Assembly: GCA_001275005.1 (NCBI GenBank)
Contig: JWZX01002600.1
Location: 1-13,580, forward strand
DNA length: 13,580 nt
Direction of reading: 5' to 3'
Origin: Chrysochromulina tobinii
Lineage: Eukaryota > Haptophyta > Prymnesiales > Chrysochromulinaceae
The notes under the pieces were generated by a model. That model worked only from the letters and a program-made list of their open reading frames with translations. It searched no databases and was not told the DNA's origin. A program made the translations under genes and the position numbers. Shown here piece after piece: positions 7,175-13,580 of the stretch (within the stretch, counting starts at the first letter, position 1; each line of letters begins with the position of its first letter).

Positions 7175-8136
7175 GAGCCCCCCGAGAGGACCTCGAGAAC
7201 ATCCCGAGGCACGGTACATGCATGGGACGCGGACAGCTCGAGGGTGGGCCGCGCGCACCCGTGCCCTCTCTCCCGAGAGGCACGCGACGCACGCGGGTCG
7301 GCGTCGGCGACGCAGTGGCCGCGTGGTACAGCATGATCTCGAGCTTTTAGGCTCGAAGGGTGGGTGTGAGCGAAGATGACTGTGCTCTGCGGGCCTGGAT
7401 GGGCGGCTCCACTGCTGCCAAGATAGTGCGCGGTGGAGTCGAGATCGCATGTGTGCTGAGTCCATATCTGCAGTGTGTACAACCTCAGGTTCAACCTCAG
7501 GTGCGAGTAGGTAGTAGCGCTGTACATGATTTGAGTACTGTAGCGCGGGCGGTGATCGTGCTGAGGGCTGACGCGCGCGCGGCGCCGGCCGGGCGGACTC
7601 GTCGCATTGTAATTGTACGCTTTGTTTGAAGCTCGGACCTCGGTGCTCGGGACAATGGCGGTTGCGCGGTTCGGGCGCGCCCTGACCGTGAGCGTGACCC
7701 CCGCCTGTAGAGAGGGGTTTCGGGTTACCCGTTCTGGTTTAATAAATTACATGATATTCAATAATTCAGTTTTCACACAGACACGCACCGCCACGCATCA
7801 CAGTCACGTCACACGTGTTCGATAATATATGGTCGATACGTCGATTATAAGGCGGATTATTTTGACAGCGCCGCGAGTCGTCCCGCTAGCGGGGCTAGGC
7901 GTCCTCGGACCTCCGAACGGACCTCCGTGACTCTGGGTGCGTCTGCCGTCGCAGCCCGCGAGTCGCTCTGTACGTTGTGAGTTGTGTAGACCCAGGATAG
8001 CGCGTAGCCGTCTCCCGGGTCGTGAGCGGGCGCGGCGTGAGTGTGGCCGCGAAACAAACAGCTGACTTAACATTAGTCCTTAATTTTCAAGCTACCGTTA
8101 GTTGTGTTCAGTGTGGGTGCGAATGAGGGCTCCCAA
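7175..8136. other. Intergenic DNA after the RFA-repeat gene
   Basis: About 1 kb with no convincing gene on either strand. It holds a 12-bp tandem duplication (CAACCTCAGGTT/G at 7480-7503), a small AT-rich patch around 7738-7770 that includes AATAAA, and a repeated CGGACCTCCG-like motif at about 7908-7927. All reading frames through it are Arg-rich and change composition every few dozen codons. No tRNA cloverleaf or other RNA gene was seen. Confidence 0.5.
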
Positions 8137-8202
8137 GTTTAGTCAAGTCGAGCACATTCGATAGGCTTCCTGTTTAGTCAAGTCGAGCACGAGAGGCTTC
8201 CT
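8137..8202. repeat. Tandem duplication upstream of the membrane-protein gene
   Basis: The 19-mer GTTTAGTCAAGTCGAGCAC occurs at 8137-8155 and 8172-8190. Each copy is followed by a short variable spacer (ATTCGAT, then GAG) and an exact AGGCTTCCT (8163-8171 and 8194-8202). The two units are 35 and 31 bp and end 90 bp before the ATG at 8293, so they may lie in its promoter or 5' leader. Confidence 0.92.
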
Positions 8203-8292
8203 GTGCTCGGTTTTCCGCTTTCGCGCAACAGGCGTCTCGCAATCGCGGGTGGAGCTCGCCCTGCAATCGCTGTGGCTGCGCAGCGTTCGCAG

Positions 8293-8901
8293 ATGTTGGT
8301 GCTCGCATTACATCTTCTGGCGCTCGGCCAGTTGACAAAATGTCCATCATGCGGCGCTTGTTCGTCGGGCTTTGGGTCATACATCAAGCTGGACGGTTAC
8401 GCGGACGAATATTACTTCTTGACCAGCTCTTTGGTCACTTGCAGTGCTTGCTCGAGTGTTGTAAGTGAGGGGGCCATGTACATCTACCAAGCCTATGATG
8501 GTACTGGCTTATTCGCAAACGTGTGGAATAAATACCTGTGGTTCGACTGCACCAACGGAATGTGGACCCGGTCCGTTGTTCCGGACGGTTACGGTCCTTG
8601 TCCTGATCGGTTTTCATGTGCTGGCCCTTACCCCGCGGGGAGCCCTTTTGCCACTGCTTGGAGCTCATGCCCGCACGATGGCGCTCCGAAATGCCCAGCG
8701 CCGGGCCCTTCCCTTCCCGACTTCAACGACTTGATTATTTGGATCATAGTCGGTAGTGTTCTCGTTCTCCTCTTCTTGGCGGTAGTATCTGCGTGTGTGT
8801 ACTGGTTCCGACCCTGCTGCAAAGCGGAAGCAGGGCCCAACTCCCGGGGCGGGCGCGAGATGTCGGTAGTGACTGTGCAGACTGTGCGAGGATACGCATG
8901 A
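8293..8901 (+). CDS. Small Cys-rich single-pass membrane protein, 202 residues
   Basis: From the ATG at 8293 the product starts with a signal peptide (LVLALHLLALGQ, cleavage near residues 12-16). An ectodomain of about 130 residues follows with ten cysteines (CPSCGAC, VTCSAC, FDC, GPC, FSC, SSC, PKC), an even number suited to disulfides. One transmembrane helix lies at about 147-171 (LIIWIIVGSVLVLLFLAVVS). The cytosolic tail of about 30 residues begins WFRPCCK, where the paired cysteines next to the membrane could be acylated. This gives a type I topology. The ectodomain segment YIYQAYDG...KYLWFDC is Tyr/Trp-rich. I recognise no family. The frame opens upstream at a GTG (8203), but that region is Arg/Ala-rich and lacks an ATG. 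A GTAAGT at 8460-8465 would be a good donor but no splicing is needed. Confidence 0.72.
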   Translation: MLVLALHLLALGQLTKCPSCGACSSGFGSYIKLDGYADEYYFLTSSLVTCSACSSVVSEGAMYIYQAYDGTGLFANVWNKYLWFDCTNGMWTRSVVPDGYGPCPDRFSCAGPYPAGSPFATAWSSCPHDGAPKCPAPGPSLPDFNDLIIWIIVGSVLVLLFLAVVSACVYWFRPCCKAEAGPNSRGGREMSVVTVQTVRGYA

Positions 8902-9965
8902 GTCCGAGCCGATGTGGCCGGGGGGAGCGTGTTGGGAGCGTGCACACTCGATGGTTCCGACGCCGGGCGCGTCGTCGTGGGCAGTGTGCACTCGGACTCC
9001 CGGGGATGAGTCGCAGCCGCAGCAGCAGCAGCAGCTCGCTGTGAGGCGCGGTCGGCAACATCCCTTCATCCGGGGCGAGGGCTTGGTTACCGATGGAGCC
9101 AGCACATGTGAAGATCGGTGGTGGTCGCAGGTCGTCTGTGTGATTTCCGAGTGCTTGCGTGATCTGGCATCCATGTGCATCTGGGTCGGGAGCGGATGCA
9201 AACGCAGACAGTATGCCAAACAGCATGATCCCCGTGCACAGCAGCCAGAAATGGTGTGGGGCGAGCGCAGTACTTAGCAGTTCCACGTCATGGGAAGAGT
9301 CAGCGTTGGGCTTGGGGCGACGTGCAGGGCGAGGTGTGTGCATAAGTGGGGGGACGCCCAAGTGTGCAGGTCACCTATGTGTGTGAGCGGTGTGAGTAGT
9401 GAAAGCGGAGGTCGGTGCGTCAGCGTCACGCGCCGCACGACATCCCCATGCCCCAGATCGATCAACGCTTGAGAGCGTCAGAGAGAGATTTGTAACGTGA
9501 ACAAGCTCATGGAACAAGCATCAAGCTACCCAACCAATTGGCGGGTCCCCCTTTAGTCCCCCTGAATTGCGGAGGGGGAATTAGGAGGAGATGTCGGCGT
9601 GAGAGTATGGCACAAGGGAACATGGAACGACATGGATGAGAGCGGCACCGACGGGGGCGACAGTTTCGAATTATGATTGACATTGACTGACAAAAATAGG
9701 GGACTTCACACCCGAGAGCGAGTACTTTATCAGCCAATTCACACGAGCGGATCAGAACAAAAGAGTATAACTGAAGCCGAGTACCGGTATGGGATGGTTG
9801 TGAGGTTCGTCCGGGTGATCCGTGTGCCCGTCCCGGCTCCCCCCGGTGTCGTTTTACCGGTATGTAGGTTCCTACGGCCGATTTTCTCTCTTGCGTGAAC
9901 GATAGAAAAGTTTTCTTTTGTCTCACCGGACCGTACCTAACGAGGCGGGCGACCATCGGGCGGCT
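8902..9965. other. Intergenic DNA before the TPR gene
   Basis: About 1.1 kb without a convincing gene. It includes a short CAG run (about 9011-9034), a GT-rich patch (about 9335-9415) and, from about 9480, a distinctly less GC-rich block. A short stem-loop lies at 9557-9579, and TACCGGTA occurs at 9782-9789 and 9855-9862. Reading frames at 8912-9277 (plus) and 9507-9956 (minus) exist but have no recognisable motif or stable composition. Confidence 0.5.
9557..9579. other. Short inverted repeat (7-bp arms)
   Basis: TCCCCCT at 9557-9563 and AGGGGGA at 9573-9579 are exact inverted copies around a 9-nt loop. GTCCCCCT also occurs just upstream at 9545-9552 and could pair with the same right arm instead. 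No function is implied. Confidence 0.6.
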
Positions 9966-9998
9966 AGCGAACTCCCCCTTGGCAGGGGGCGGTTCGCT
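9966..9998. other. Stem-loop upstream of the TPR gene (13 bp in two segments)
   Basis: AGCGAAC (9966-9972) pairs with GTTCGCT (9992-9998), and CCCCCT (9974-9979) pairs with AGGGGG (9984-9989) around a TGGC loop. Small bulges lie at 9973 and 9990-9991. It sits 10 bp before the larger palindrome at 10009-10064. Confidence 0.8.
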
Positions 9999-10008
9999 TG
10001 AAACGTCA

Positions 10009-10064
10009 GCACCGGTTTCGCGTCTGTCGTGTGAACGTTAACACGACAGACGCGGAAACCGTGC
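10009..10064. repeat. Large near-perfect palindrome, 24-nt arms, 8-nt spacer
   Basis: The left arm (10009-10032) and right arm (10041-10064) are inverted copies. The inner 14 bases, CGCGTCTGTCGTGT, and the outer GCAC match exactly; in between CGGTTT and GGTTTC are the same run shifted by one base. One more A-T pair (10008/10065) extends the stem. The spacer GAACGTTA is itself partly palindromic. It ends 52 bp before the ATG at 10117. It could fold as RNA in a 5' leader, act as a dyad DNA site, or be a remnant of a small inverted-repeat element. Confidence 0.9.
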
Positions 10065-10065
10065 T

Positions 10066-10113
10066 ATGGCACACTTGCGTTGTGAGGAGGGTGCCGAACG
10101 CCTCGGGCTGTAG
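10066..10113 (+). CDS. Possible upstream ORF (15 codons) before the TPR gene
   Basis: An ATG at 10066 with G at -3 and G at +4 opens a 15-codon frame (MAHLRCEEGAERLGL) ended by TAG at 10111-10113, in the same frame as the main ORF and only 3 nt (GCC) before its ATG. It starts directly after the palindrome. If the transcript begins upstream, this would be a uORF able to limit main-ORF initiation. Whether it is transcribed is unknown. Confidence 0.4.
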   Translation: MAHLRCEEGAERLGL

Positions 10114-10116
10114 GCC

Positions 10117-12249
10117 ATGGCCGCGATCGACGACGACAGCGTGGACGAGGCCGTGTACTCGCTGTATGGATTGGTCGTCACTGATGGCAGCATAAGCGTC
10201 ATGAACAAGGCCGAGGGCGCCTTTTACTCTGACCAGCTTCGAACGCTTAGCGACGTGAAGGCGTGCCGTGCCGCGCTGGCTGTCTTGCGCCAGAGTATCG
10301 ATGATGCTGCAGCTGATGTCCGAAAACTTCGCGCCGCACTCACCGATGAGCGGATCGATGCGCGCGTCGGCCGAGTGGCCAGCGCGATGGTTGCCATGCA
10401 GGAGGGCATGCACCTCGTGTATGCTTGCAAGATTGCCCTCAATGCTGGCGAGCGCACGATCGTCTTCACGCAGGCTGAGTGCGACCGTTTGCTGCAGCTC
10501 TGGCAGACGTTCTGGGACGCCATGCTGGCACGGCCGCTCATGCATCGATTCCGCCATCAGGAGCCTGAGAGCCCCCCGACGTACAGCGACTCGTTCTACC
10601 GCGACGGCGGTTCACGGCTGCTCAACATCTTTGGCGGCATCGTGCTGTACGATACGCTCGAGCGCGCCGAGCCGCGCAATCGATACGCCCAGTGGAGCCT
10701 CGAATGGTACCGCGCGCGGCCCTCGCTCGAGACAGCGCTATCGGCCAAGTTTGCTCTCGAGATGTGCGTGCTGGGCGTGGTGGCCACTGAGGAGATGTGC
10801 TCGCACCGCGGCGTCTCCTTTGCGCCAGCGTACCGTGAGAAGTGGCGCGCATGCGGCGCGCCGACCAAGCGGCGGCTGGCCGACTATTCGCAGCTGTACC
10901 TCGATCTGCGCGATGCGTATGGGCGGTCGCCAACAGAGCTTGGAGGGCTTGATGAGTCCGGCGAGCTCGGCGATCGGGCCACCGTGTCCAAGCGGCCGGG
11001 CGAGAGAGCCTTCCGAATGCTGCTCGCGGCGGTGCACGCTCTCGGGGGCAGCAGCGCCAGCTCCCCCGCGGATCTACGACACACAGAGGAAACATCACGG
11101 ACAGCAGCGGACACAGAATGGGGCAGGAATGGCAGGGCCGACGATCGCGCAGCCGCCGACGCGAACGACGCACAGAGTAGCGCCGAGGACGGCGGATGTT
11201 CTCCTTTGGACGGCGTACTGCCTAATTTGGACGGCGGACTGCCTAATTTGGACGGCGGACGGATGCGACGTTTGACTCTCGAGGCGGCGGAGGCGGCGAG
11301 GGTGGTCGGCCAAGGCCACTGCGCGCAGTATCTGCTGTACCTACATGTGCGGGCATGCGTGCGCTCGCCCAGTACGCCCGATCAGGTCGCCTCGAGAGCT
11401 CCTGGCGCCGTTACGGGCGCCGTCACCGGCCCATCCGCAGAGCAGGTGCGCAAGCTCGTGCACGCGCAGGCAAGGGTGCTCGAGGAGCGCGTGTGGTCTC
11501 TTCCGATGCAGCTCGGCGCCCTCGGGCATGCGAACTGGGCGCGGCGGGCGCAGCTGCTGGCGCCGTGTGCTCTCGAGGCAGCGGGGCTCAGGCCTCGGCC
11601 ACTCCTCGAGCTGCTTCCAGTCGCCCTGGCAGGCTGTCCCGAATCGCCTTACGAGTCCGAAGAGGCTGTGCGTGAGGCGATAGCCACCGCGGGTGCGGTG
11701 ACATACGAATCGCTCGAGACAGCGCTCGCCGCCGAGCCTGACGAGCCTCCGCCCTCGCACTGCGACTTCATCACGCGAGACATCGTGATGGCCCACCGAG
11801 AAAAGGGAAATGCGGCCGCCAAGGCGGGAAAGTGGGACTTGGCGCTCAGCTACTACTCCGTGGCGCTCGAGGAGGCCGAGGCCGCCGGAGCGGCACCGAA
11901 GCCGCTCTTTGAGATCGTGTACAAGCTGCGTGCCAACCGGGCGCTCGCGCACATGGAGCTTGGCCAGCCCACCCTCGCACTGGAGGACGCGCGCGCAGCG
12001 TTGCGGGCGGCGCCCGATTGGCCCAAGGCGCACTTTCGAGTGGGTGTGGCGCTCCTGGCACTGGGCCGCGCGTCCGAGGCCGTGCCCGCTCTCCGATACG
12101 CTCAAGTGCTCGACGGCCGCGACCCTGCCATTGCCTCGAAGCTCGCGGAGGCGATCGGAGCTTCGAGGAGCTCCGAGATCTCGAAGCTCGCGGAGGCGAG
12201 CCGTGGTGATGGGCTGTGCACGGCAGCGGCCGGCACGTGCCTGAGTTGA
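10117..12249 (+). CDS. Large protein with C-terminal co-chaperone-type TPR domain, 710 residues
   Basis: Start ATG at 10117 has a strong context (GCCATGG) and an in-frame TAG at 10111-10113 just upstream. Residues ~558-680 form three TPR units of the Hop/FKBP/CHIP type: HREKGNAAAKAGKWDLALSYY, then LRANRALAHMELGQPTLALED, then PDWPKAHFRVGVALLALGR. The five carboxylate-clamp positions that grip the EEVD tail of Hsp90/Hsp70 appear as Arg561, Asn565, Asn607, Lys637 and Arg641, with Arg for the usual Lys at the first. This supports an Hsp90/Hsp70-binding role in the cytosol. Residues 1-300 and 390-550 are mostly helical-looking and not recognised; no SET, MYND, PPIase or kinase motif is seen. Residues ~305-390 are a low-complexity linker with an LDGGLPN repeat and could hide an in-frame intron. 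No signal peptide is visible. Confidence 0.85.
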   Translation: MAAIDDDSVDEAVYSLYGLVVTDGSISVMNKAEGAFYSDQLRTLSDVKACRAALAVLRQSIDDAAADVRKLRAALTDERIDARVGRVASAMVAMQEGMHLVYACKIALNAGERTIVFTQAECDRLLQLWQTFWDAMLARPLMHRFRHQEPESPPTYSDSFYRDGGSRLLNIFGGIVLYDTLERAEPRNRYAQWSLEWYRARPSLETALSAKFALEMCVLGVVATEEMCSHRGVSFAPAYREKWRACGAPTKRRLADYSQLYLDLRDAYGRSPTELGGLDESGELGDRATVSKRPGERAFRMLLAAVHALGGSSASSPADLRHTEETSRTAADTEWGRNGRADDRAAADANDAQSSAEDGGCSPLDGVLPNLDGGLPNLDGGRMRRLTLEAAEAARVVGQGHCAQYLLYLHVRACVRSPSTPDQVASRAPGAVTGAVTGPSAEQVRKLVHAQARVLEERVWSLPMQLGALGHANWARRAQLLAPCALEAAGLRPRPLLELLPVALAGCPESPYESEEAVREAIATAGAVTYESLETALAAEPDEPPPSHCDFITRDIVMAHREKGNAAAKAGKWDLALSYYSVALEEAEAAGAAPKPLFEIVYKLRANRALAHMELGQPTLALEDARAALRAAPDWPKAHFRVGVALLALGRASEAVPALRYAQVLDGRDPAIASKLAEAIGASRSSEISKLAEASRGDGLCTAAAGTCLS
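11206..11262. repeat. 21-bp coding minisatellite in the TPR gene
   Basis: TTGGACGGCGGACTGCCTAAT is repeated about 2.7 times: 11206-11226 (one mismatch), 11227-11247 and a partial copy from 11248 to about 11262. It is in frame and encodes LDGVLPN-LDGGLPN-LDGG within the low-complexity linker of the TPR protein. Confidence 0.92.
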
Positions 12250-12622
12250 TGGTGCGACGACGACGCGATGCGTCCTCGACGAGACGCCCCCGATGCATTA
12301 AAATGCCGCGGTATCGGAGCGGCAGCCATCGCGCTTCCGCGTTCCGGCGGGCATGCCGGAGGGGTGTATCCATAGATGCGTAGAACAAGGAACAAGCCGA
12401 GCCTGGTAGTCGACGGCACTGCGATCTGCGTGGGATCCGTAATCGAGCGAATGGCTCGGAGCTCCTCGCGTCGGCGCGGCGGGTCGGTGGGTGCGTACTG
12501 CGTAATCACTGACATCTGTCATCAGCTTCGCGATTCAGACTAGAACTAGGAGTTGCTAAACTTTGGGTGGTTATAAGACTCTTCATGTTACGGTGTTTTG
12601 CAATATCGCGCGCCTCCTCCTC
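12250..12622. other. Intergenic DNA between the convergent TPR and ABC-F genes
   Basis: A 373-bp stretch with no convincing gene. It contains a small exact dyad, GCATTAAAATGC, at 12295-12306, 46 bp after the TPR stop codon. The last ~80 bp are AT-richer and form the ABC-F 3' flank. No clear polyadenylation signal was found. Confidence 0.5.
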
Positions 12623-13580
12623 TCACACGCCTGCACCCTGCCGCTTAGCGTTCTTGACGCCCTTGTTCTTGTTGCCGCTCGGCCCGCCCTTTCCGCCAAA
12701 GTTCTTCTTCCTAGTCTCCTTCATCGCCTCACCTTGGGGTTGCACCTCGATCTTGGGTGCCGACTGGATGCGCGTGAGCCCGGGAATGTAGCGCGCCTCC
12801 ACCTTCTCCTGCGTGCGCTCGTTCTGCTCCATGTAGCTGCGGTAGTCGCCATCGTAGACGATGAGCTTGCCATCCTCGAGCGCGAGGATCGTATTGGCCG
12901 TCTGCGACACAAAGTAGCGGTCGTGGCTCACCATGACCACCGTGCCCTCGTAGTGGCGGATGGCCTCCTCGAGCACCTCCTTGGCGGAGATGTCGAGGTG
13001 GTTGGTGGGCTCGTCTAAAAGCAGCAGGTTCGAGGGCGTAAGCAGCATGCGGCAGAGCGCGACGCGTGCCTTCTCGCCGCCGCTGAGCGTAGCCAACTTG
13101 TCGTTGACCTTCTCGTCCTTGAACATGAACCTTCCGAGCAGCGCGCGCAGCTGCTCGTACACCCAGTCCGAGTCGCGGCTCGCATCCTCCATCGTCTGCA
13201 TCACCGTCTTCTCGAGCGGGAGTACATTGGCCTGATCCTGCTCAAAGTACTGGAGCACGGCATTCGACGCCGTGATCTCCGCGCGACCCTCGCGCGGCTT
13301 CTCGCGCCCCATGATCAGCCGGAGCAGAGTGCTCTTGCCCGCGCCGTTGGGGCCCAGGATGGCGATGCGGTCGCCACGCTCGATGGCCAGGTCTATGTCA
13401 GAGAAGAGGGGGGCCTCCTTATAGCCGTGCGCGACCCCCTCAAGCTCGATGACGTCCTGCGAGCAGCGCGGGCTGGGCGGGAAGCGGAACTCGAACTTCT
13501 TCTTATCTACAAACGGGCGGGCGATGTGCAACGGCCCGCCGGGCAGCAGCTCCGCGAGCTGCCGCTCCTTGCTCTTGATG
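12623..13580 (-). CDS. ABC-F family ATPase, C-terminal half (ABCF5-like), partial at the right edge
   Basis: ABC-F proteins are soluble twin-ATPase translation factors that act at the ribosome E site and have no membrane domain. This part holds the end of the inter-domain linker (IKSKERQLAELL), the linker/NBD2 junction KKKFEFRFPPSP, and the complete second ATPase domain. That domain has Walker A GPNGAGKST, Q-loop region LQYFEQDQANVL, signature LSGGEKAR, Walker B LLLLDEPTNHLD and H-switch VSHDRYF. All catalytic motifs are intact. FRFPP, YFEQ(D/N)QA and the overall pattern resemble plant plastid ABCF5 more than cytosolic ABCF1/GCN20, so a plastid role is possible but the N-terminus is outside the window. 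The C-terminus is a basic Gly/Lys/Asn tail (KKNFGGKGGPSGNKNKG). The frame stays open to the edge, so the TTG at 13531 is not a start. Confidence 0.93.
   Translation of the reverse strand, partial: IKSKERQLAELLPGGPLHIARPFVDKKKFEFRFPPSPRCSQDVIELEGVAHGYKEAPLFSDIDLAIERGDRIAILGPNGAGKSTLLRLIMGREKPREGRAEITASNAVLQYFEQDQANVLPLEKTVMQTMEDASRDSDWVYEQLRALLGRFMFKDEKVNDKLATLSGGEKARVALCRMLLTPSNLLLLDEPTNHLDISAKEVLEEAIRHYEGTVVMVSHDRYFVSQTANTILALEDGKLIVYDGDYRSYMEQNERTQEKVEARYIPGLTRIQSAPKIEVQPQGEAMKETRKKNFGGKGGPSGNKNKGVKNAKRQGAGV

Noticed and set aside
7738-7770. AATAAA-containing AT patch as the polyadenylation signal of the RFA-repeat gene
   Set aside because: It lies more than 560 bp after the stop codon, and I know of no reliable AATAAA usage in this type of genome.
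8460-8465. GTAAGT as an intron donor in the membrane-protein gene
   Set aside because: The frame continues through it with plausible sequence and I find no paired acceptor that improves the protein.
9011-9034. CAG run as a coding polyglutamine tract
   Set aside because: Short and not inside a credible reading frame.
8912-9277. 121-codon plus-strand frame just after the membrane-protein stop
   Set aside because: It begins with ATG but contains a CAG run and no recognisable or stable pattern; likely chance in GC-rich DNA.
9507-9956. 149-codon minus-strand frame in the less GC-rich intergenic block
   Set aside because: Cys/Arg/Pro-rich without motif, crosses a stem-loop, and has no alternative support.
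1-13580. Bacterial origin of the contig, because gyrA and ABC-F are bacterial-type genes
   Set aside because: gyrA has an organelle-targeting leader and an intron, the LRR gene has a predicted intron, intergenic gaps are long and there are no ribosome binding sites or operons.

Overview
The window reads as nuclear DNA of a flagellate-type, secondary-plastid alga, most likely a haptophyte. The reasons are: (i) a bacterial-type gyrase A gene that carries a signal-peptide-plus-transit-like leader, as expected for import into a complex plastid; (ii) that gene is interrupted by a GC-AG spliceosomal intron; (iii) a leucine-rich-repeat protein of the ribonuclease-inhibitor type whose repeat style I associate with haptophytes and pelagophytes; (iv) very GC-rich coding sequence with Ala/Pro/Arg-rich proteins; (v) short tandem repeats in introns and intergenic DNA, and no operons or Shine-Dalgarno logic. 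The species assignment is inference, as no search was possible.

Layout, left to right. Positions 2-145 may hold the last codons of an upstream plus-strand gene, followed by a 31-bp tandem duplication that includes its stop codon. After about 0.8 kb of intergenic DNA comes plastid-type gyrA (977-3909, plus, two exons). It is followed convergently by an LRR protein (4395-6137, minus), which I argue contains a hidden 150-bp intron with no stop codon. Only 83 bp separate the LRR gene from a divergent plus-strand gene (6221-7174) for a protein with repeated [D/E/T]RFA...SIY modules. About 1.1 kb of intergenic DNA leads to a small Cys-rich single-pass membrane protein (8293-8901, plus). Another 1.2 kb of intergenic DNA ends in two strong stem-loops and a 15-codon upstream ORF just before a 710-residue protein (10117-12249, plus) with a C-terminal co-chaperone-type TPR domain. 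The right edge holds the 3' half of an ABC-F ATPase gene (12623 to beyond the window, minus), closest in style to the plant plastid ABCF5 group.

These are independent eukaryotic genes, not a pathway. Two of them (gyrA, ABC-F) plausibly act in plastid DNA topology and plastid translation or ribosome function. I found no prokaryotic defence system, CRISPR, tRNA, rRNA or intact mobile element. The most noteworthy structures are the repeat-built gyrA intron with a duplicated exon/intron junction and an 8-bp direct repeat at its borders, the ORF-masked LRR intron, and the palindrome/uORF/start-codon arrangement in front of the TPR gene.
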